From assembly GCA_965279285.1 (NCBI GenBank), contig OZ257147.1, positions 633,421 through 697,420 on the forward strand: 64,000 nucleotides of DNA. The letters are read 5' to 3'. Positions 61,370-64,000 of this stretch are shown here, piece by piece (within the stretch, counting starts at the first letter, position 1; the number at the start of each line of letters is the position of its first letter). Under the pieces are notes generated by a model. The model worked only from the letters and a program-made list of their open reading frames with translations, made no database searches and was not told the origin of the DNA. Both the position numbers and the translations under genes were made by a program. The stretch comes from G965279335 sp965279285 (lineage in GTDB: Bacteria > Pseudomonadota > Gammaproteobacteria > DSM-16500).

Positions 61370-64000
61370 ATGCAAAGGAATCCATCAGCTTTAACTGTAG
61401 AGAATCGACCAATCAAATCTTCAGAGTATCTTCGTTTCCACGAAAAACTGAAAACAGCCACTGAAATGCAGCACGATGTTCCGCTGGATATAATCATAAA
61501 TTACTTAGGCCCCGATTTAGGTCTGATCGATAGATTACAAACAGCAGCAGAGAATACTTTGCAGTTGGCTGAAGGCCAGAGGGGAAATCACCAAGCCTAC
61601 GAGCACGTTTTGCAAACCGCTTTTTATTATCAAGCGATATTAGCGCTGAGTAAACGCTATCAATTGGAATATTATCATCCGGTTATTATTAAACAATTAA
61701 AAACTATGGAACGAACATTTCCCAAATTAATTTTTGAAGAAGTTTCTGCGTGTGATGAAAAACAAGTGGTTATTCAAGATTTTCAATTAAACTATCAAAA
61801 TAATAATCTGCATAAAAAAGAATTAATGGCAATTCGCGATTTTGCCAAAAAACAATTAAAAATTTATCAAGAACAATCTAATAATTCAGATTTGAAAGTT
61901 ATGACGAGCCGCACCGCTCAAAAACCAGTTTCGATGCAGGCAATTTACCGCGATATCAGTCAAAAGATTAGAACCTTATTTACCGCAATTATTTCCGAAA
62001 GCATTGTGCAGTATCAAAAACTCACCGGTGTTTATCCACCATGTGCTTATAGCTTTATTGCCTTAGGGTCTTTAGCAAGAGAAGAGATCACGCCATATTC
62101 AGATATAGAGTTTGGAATTTTAATCGAAGATAAATCAGATAACAGTATTAATAATAAAAACAAAGTTTATTTCCGTAATCTTTGTCGCTTAATCAATTTT
62201 AAATTATTAGCATTAGCGGAAACACCCGCAAATTTTATCAGCAAAGAGTTTGGAGAAAAGGTTGGAGAATTGTTGGGAGCAGAAAAACATGCCCTTATCC
62301 CTAAAGGGTTTTGTTTTGATGCCTTTGTAGCAGGTGGATATAAAAATCCTTTAGGTAAACGTGATGAAAAAGGTGAATTAATTTTTGAATTGATTGGCAC
62401 GCCAAGTGAATTAGCCGATTTTCAAGATGAAAAGCATTATGCTGAAAAAGGAAAGTTGGTCAGTGAACCGCTGTTGCCGGGTTCCTTAACGCAAGCGCGT
62501 TTAATTATTGGTAGTCAAACAGATGAACAACTATTAAAGCAATATCACCAAAAAATATCTACTTATCTCAGCCAGCCTGCTAAACAATTGTGGGGAAAAT
62601 CGCTTGATTCATCGCTGAATTTAACACTTTATCAAGCGCGTGCATTGGAGTTATTAGTCGCAGACATTGGCCGTTTTCGTCCGAAATTAGGTAAGCAAGA
62701 AGAAGATGGTCGTTCATTTGCTGCTAAACATGATTTATATCGATTACCGAATATGATGTTTGATCAATTAGCTTTATATTTTAATTTAACGGAAACCAAT
62801 TTATGGGAACAGTTAAATGCCTTAGCCAATAGTACAACAGCGGCACGCCCGGCTTTATTCAGTGCAGCAGCAACCAAGCATTTAGCGCGCGCGATTGATC
62901 GCGTGACAGAATATCGCTTAGCAACGTATTTAGCGTTAGAAGAACAAGCCGAAAATGCTGAACTCACCGATGATCCTGAAAAAGCACTGACGGGTTCTCT
63001 CCAGCAAAAAGTTTTTTATTTACCCAAAGAAGCCGTGTTTGATCTGCATCGTACGCTCATTCCATTTTGGCATGCTATGCGCGGGTTTCGTGACAGCAAA
63101 GGACAAGATATTAATGTGTTTAATCATTCAGTATTTGGTAATTTTTATACTAAAGCGCTGTGGGTTGAAGCAAATATGCAATTATTGCTGCAAGGCCATC
63201 CGCAAGCACTATCATTATTACAGCCAGAGCTCAAAAAAATATTAGCATTGGCATCTGTGACAGTTAATGTTGATGAAAAGAATCCGGTGGGCACGCTTCG
63301 CTTTGCTCACCCTACAAATGCTCCTGAAAAATCTCTTGTAGGGTGGACAAAGGAGCATAGCGACGTGTCCACCATGCGTGATTCAAAAGTAGAACAAGCT
63401 TTAATATTCTACATGGCAGGACAAGCGTATTTAGAAAGTAATTCAGCATTAACAGAAGCACAAGATTATTTAACACGGGCCTTAACTCTTTTCCAAAATA
63501 ACAATAAAATAATTTATTCAGCTGAGGTTTTAAATTGCTATCTAGGATTGTCATGGAGCAGTTGGCTACAACAAGATTCAACCACAGCGAAGTCACATTA
63601 TGCTAAAGCCTTGCAACTCATACAAACGCAATTTGGTGAAGGTCACCCTTACTATGCTGAATGCAAAAAACTTGATTCTTATCTACAACAAAAGCCAGGG
63701 CAAATATCTAATTTAAAACTACCGGAACGGATTGGTAATTGGCATATCCCGCCAGACAATAAACATTTTGTCGGCCGTACTGAAACCCTCAAAAAATTAA
63801 CGGCACATTTTAAACCAGCGCAAGCGGGTACGAAGATATGTTTTTTAAGCACGATTTCGGGTTTAGGCGGTATTGGCAAAACCCAAGTCGCTTTAAAATT
63901 TCTCCATCATTCAGGTCATGATTATGCCTTGCGCTTATGGTTTCGTGCGGAACAAGAACACACTTTATTGCAAGATTATATCGAATTAGCAGAGCGCTTT
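61370..64000 (+). CDS. Giant STAND protein H, partial (runs off the window)
   Basis: The frame is open for 877 codons to the window edge. It starts MQRNPSALTVENRPIKSSEY behind AGGAGG, identical in its first 20 residues to E. Visible: N-terminal helical region; nucleotidyltransferase-like fold (GSLAREEITPYSDIEF, near 233); the GRFRPKLGKQEEDGRSFAAK segment; a complete in-frame palindromic element (VGTLRFAHPTN...VGWTKEHSDVST, about 640-668) like that of D; NB-ARC 1 with FVGR, P-loop GLGGIGKT at about 831-838 and LRLWFRAEQEHTLLQDY. It ends inside NB-ARC 1. The second NB-ARC, TPRs and tail are presumed to lie beyond the edge. Upstream parts resemble E most and the element region resembles D most, suggesting recombination between neighbours. 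Confidence 0.88.
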   Translation, partial: MQRNPSALTVENRPIKSSEYLRFHEKLKTATEMQHDVPLDIIINYLGPDLGLIDRLQTAAENTLQLAEGQRGNHQAYEHVLQTAFYYQAILALSKRYQLEYYHPVIIKQLKTMERTFPKLIFEEVSACDEKQVVIQDFQLNYQNNNLHKKELMAIRDFAKKQLKIYQEQSNNSDLKVMTSRTAQKPVSMQAIYRDISQKIRTLFTAIISESIVQYQKLTGVYPPCAYSFIALGSLAREEITPYSDIEFGILIEDKSDNSINNKNKVYFRNLCRLINFKLLALAETPANFISKEFGEKVGELLGAEKHALIPKGFCFDAFVAGGYKNPLGKRDEKGELIFELIGTPSELADFQDEKHYAEKGKLVSEPLLPGSLTQARLIIGSQTDEQLLKQYHQKISTYLSQPAKQLWGKSLDSSLNLTLYQARALELLVADIGRFRPKLGKQEEDGRSFAAKHDLYRLPNMMFDQLALYFNLTETNLWEQLNALANSTTAARPALFSAAATKHLARAIDRVTEYRLATYLALEEQAENAELTDDPEKALTGSLQQKVFYLPKEAVFDLHRTLIPFWHAMRGFRDSKGQDINVFNHSVFGNFYTKALWVEANMQLLLQGHPQALSLLQPELKKILALASVTVNVDEKNPVGTLRFAHPTNAPEKSLVGWTKEHSDVSTMRDSKVEQALIFYMAGQAYLESNSALTEAQDYLTRALTLFQNNNKIIYSAEVLNCYLGLSWSSWLQQDSTTAKSHYAKALQLIQTQFGEGHPYYAECKKLDSYLQQKPGQISNLKLPERIGNWHIPPDNKHFVGRTETLKKLTAHFKPAQAGTKICFLSTISGLGGIGKTQVALKFLHHSGHDYALRLWFRAEQEHTLLQDYIELAERF
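63285..63374. repeat. Complete palindromic element inserted in frame in gene H
   Basis: The left arm GGTGGGCACGCTTCGC...GCTCACCCTACA, the 20-base centre and the right arm ending GTGTCCACCA match the copy in gene D almost base for base. Confidence 0.85.

Noticed and set aside
12286..64000. Reading the array as an antiphage (Avs/STAND) defence island
   Set aside because: Not excluded, but OTU and UIM modules have no obvious bacterial substrate and no nuclease or typical defence effector domain is seen, so a eukaryotic host target is favoured.
1..64000. tRNA, rRNA, CRISPR arrays, riboswitches and replication origins
   Set aside because: I looked for cloverleaf T-loops, rRNA core sequences, regular spacer repeats and DnaA boxes in clusters and saw none I could support.

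Overview
The window is AT-rich DNA (my impression is in the high thirties in GC percent; not computed) with gammaproteobacterial housekeeping genes: dbpA, a THUMP-type rRNA methyltransferase and a polysaccharide deacetylase. It also carries many decayed mobile elements and a very large block of eukaryotic-like repeat proteins. Together these suggest a host-associated gammaproteobacterium of the Legionella/Coxiella/Berkiella kind, living in protists or arthropods. That placement is inference; no rRNA or other marker gene is present.

Layout. (1) 1-7540 is ordinary chromosome: a Cys-cluster membrane protein, an M29-like aminopeptidase, a small secreted protein, a deacetylase, dbpA, a disordered protein and an rRNA methyltransferase. 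A palindromic repeat family is scattered between them (2386-2525, 5471-5640, 7540-7567). (2) 7640-12240 is a scrap zone. It holds a frameshifted PAS sensor gene joined to a transposase tail, a three-gene minus-strand operon of unknown function (one member possibly ADP-ribosyltransferase-like), a 5'-truncated IS30 transposase abutting a 5'-truncated antitoxin, and the 3' tail of a lost member of the giant-gene family. (3) 12286-64000 is a same-strand tandem array of eight giant genes (1236 to 3007 codons; the last runs off the window). It is interrupted only by a higBA toxin-antitoxin locus with a frameshifted toxin, and by a gene remnant, at 40485-41398.

The array looks like one system. Six members (A, C, D, E, F and partial H) share this order: N-terminal helical region; a GlnD/DUF294-type nucleotidyltransferase fold with a GS...D-x-E signature; a helical region; an NB-ARC P-loop ATPase with winged-helix region; a charged linker; a second NB-ARC; and kinesin-light-chain-like TPRs of about 42 residues. 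H is cut at its first NB-ARC, so its later domains are assumed. B has the nucleotidyltransferase and TPRs but no NB-ARC; G has one NB-ARC and no nucleotidyltransferase. The striking part is ubiquitin logic: B and F carry OTU deubiquitinase signatures; B and G carry candidate Ulp1-like (CE clan) cysteine-peptidase signatures; and B, E and F end in near-canonical ubiquitin-interacting motifs (two each). C, D and G instead share a basic SDNKDAKV tail. I infer a family of NLR-like (STAND) proteins that sense host ligands through variable TPRs and read or edit host ubiquitin, probably as secreted effectors. An intracellular or antiphage role is the main alternative.

The array has evolved by recombination. 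N-terminal halves and intergenic leaders are nearly identical between members, TPR regions differ, tails come in two classes linked to two leader types, and two remnants mark deletions. A palindromic element has also inserted in frame at the same place in five members, adding 10-35 residues to each protein.
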